From: Microbacteriaceae bacterium | Lineage (GTDB): Bacteria > Actinomycetota > Actinomycetes > Actinomycetales > Microbacteriaceae | Length of the DNA: 64,000 nucleotides | Assembly (NCBI GenBank): GCA_031177985.1 | Contig: JAPSJW010000007.1 | Location: forward strand, 62,001 to 126,000 | Reading direction: 5' to 3' | Shown here: piece by piece, positions 63,727 through 64,000 of the stretch | Layout: every line of letters starts with the position of its first letter | Position numbering within the stretch: position 1 is the stretch's first letter | Program-made: the position numbers and the translations under genes | The notes under the pieces: generated by a model | What the model was told of the DNA's origin: nothing | Databases searched by the model: none | Seen by the model: the letters and a program-made list of their open reading frames with translations, nothing else

Positions 63727-64000
63727 TCACGAAGGGAGCCCGCTCACGGCCGATTCGAGAGCGAGGAGCCGTTCGGGTGGGCGGCCGGCGATCTCGACGA
63801 TGCTCGTGCCCGGCCCGATGAGGTCGGAATCGTCGAGGAGGTCGAGCAGGACATCGTTCATCGCCTCTCGCAGAACCGGATGCTCGTCCTCGCCGACCAC
63901 GATCTGATCGGCAGCGGTGAGCGGCAGCACGACGAGAAGATCGACGCGCTCGAGCGCCTCGCGAGTGATCGCTCGCGCGCGTTGGTCGAGCTCCGGAGAC
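63727..64000 (-). CDS. C-terminal part of an unrecognised protein (cut by window edge)
   Basis: The minus-strand frame is open to the window edge and codes for at least 90 residues, including REALERVDLLVVLPLTAADQ and VVGEDEHPVLREAMNDVLLD. The ending is GRPPERLLALESAVSGLPS. The strand-like VDLLVVLPL followed by an acidic helical region would suit the end of a P-loop NTPase, but no catalytic motif is in view. An internal GTG at 63930 could start a 67-residue protein; continuity of the frame upstream makes a longer gene more likely. Confidence 0.6.
   Translation of the reverse strand, partial: SPELDQRARAITREALERVDLLVVLPLTAADQIVVGEDEHPVLREAMNDVLLDLLDDSDLIGPGTSIVEIAGRPPERLLALESAVSGLPS

Overview
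The window is 64 kb of uniformly GC-rich chromosome from an actinobacterium, most probably a member of Microbacteriaceae. The family call rests on gene content and order. These include the dcw (division and cell wall) cluster flanked by divIVA, sepF and yggT, the garA-ftsR-merR group, and a PASTA-domain kinase. The MurE signature (DHHPR) departs from the diaminopimelate-type DNPR. Many genes have a TAnnnT -10 hexamer placed 6-8 bases from the start codon, which implies leaderless mRNAs. The genus cannot be fixed from this sequence. I see no rRNA, tRNA, CRISPR array, insertion sequence, prophage or integrated element, and no compositional break.

Positions 1-21463 read almost entirely on the minus strand. 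The transcriptional order is mraZ, rsmH, ftsL-like, ftsI, murE, murF, mraY, murD, ftsW, murG, murC, ftsQ, ftsZ, yggS, sepF, yggT, divIVA, lspA, a RluD-type pseudouridine synthase and the 5' part of dnaE, which leaves the window. Most junctions are ATGA/GTGA overlaps or gaps of a few bases. The enzymes make UDP-MurNAc-pentapeptide, lipid I and lipid II. FtsW/FtsI polymerise and cross-link them at the septum, and FtsZ/SepF/FtsQ/FtsL and DivIVA supply septal and polar organisation. MraZ-box repeats precede mraZ, and a leader hairpin precedes ftsZ.

Positions 21464-41033 hold a 398-base non-coding gap and then envelope, signalling and central-metabolism genes. These are a DUF3040 membrane protein, a polyprenyl diphosphate synthase (isoprenoid carrier supply), an Rv2175c-like DNA-binding protein, a three-LysM cell-wall protein and a PknB-like kinase. 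They are followed by class II DAHP synthase, an acyltransferase, a ROK sugar kinase, an acyl-CoA ligase and peptide deformylase. Two separate ParA/MinD-type ATPases flank pyruvate carboxylase. The segment ends with a MerR regulator, FtsR, the FHA protein GarA and a PgsA-type phosphatidyltransferase. The kinase, the Rv2175c-like protein and GarA probably form part of one phospho-signalling network that tunes wall growth and 2-oxoglutarate metabolism.

Positions 41034-64000 are less conserved, with short operons on both strands. The most interesting block is 42433-45244: an Hsp15-like S4 protein, a phosphoribosyltransferase, a small acidic protein, a Vms1/baeRF-type (eRF1-fold) protein and a DUF6098 protein. 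This could be a stalled-ribosome rescue module. Also present are a methionine/cysteine-rich putative copper-binding protein facing a DHA2-type efflux gene across a structured intergenic region, a second MFS gene, an NAD(P)HX epimerase and a WYL regulator. The remaining genes are an SDR-DUF2231 pair, a Mug/HhH base-excision repair pair, YchJ, a small winged-helix protein, RNase H, an LLM oxidoreductase that apparently starts with CTG, RlmN, a Rho_N-like helical protein, and a truncated gene at the right edge.
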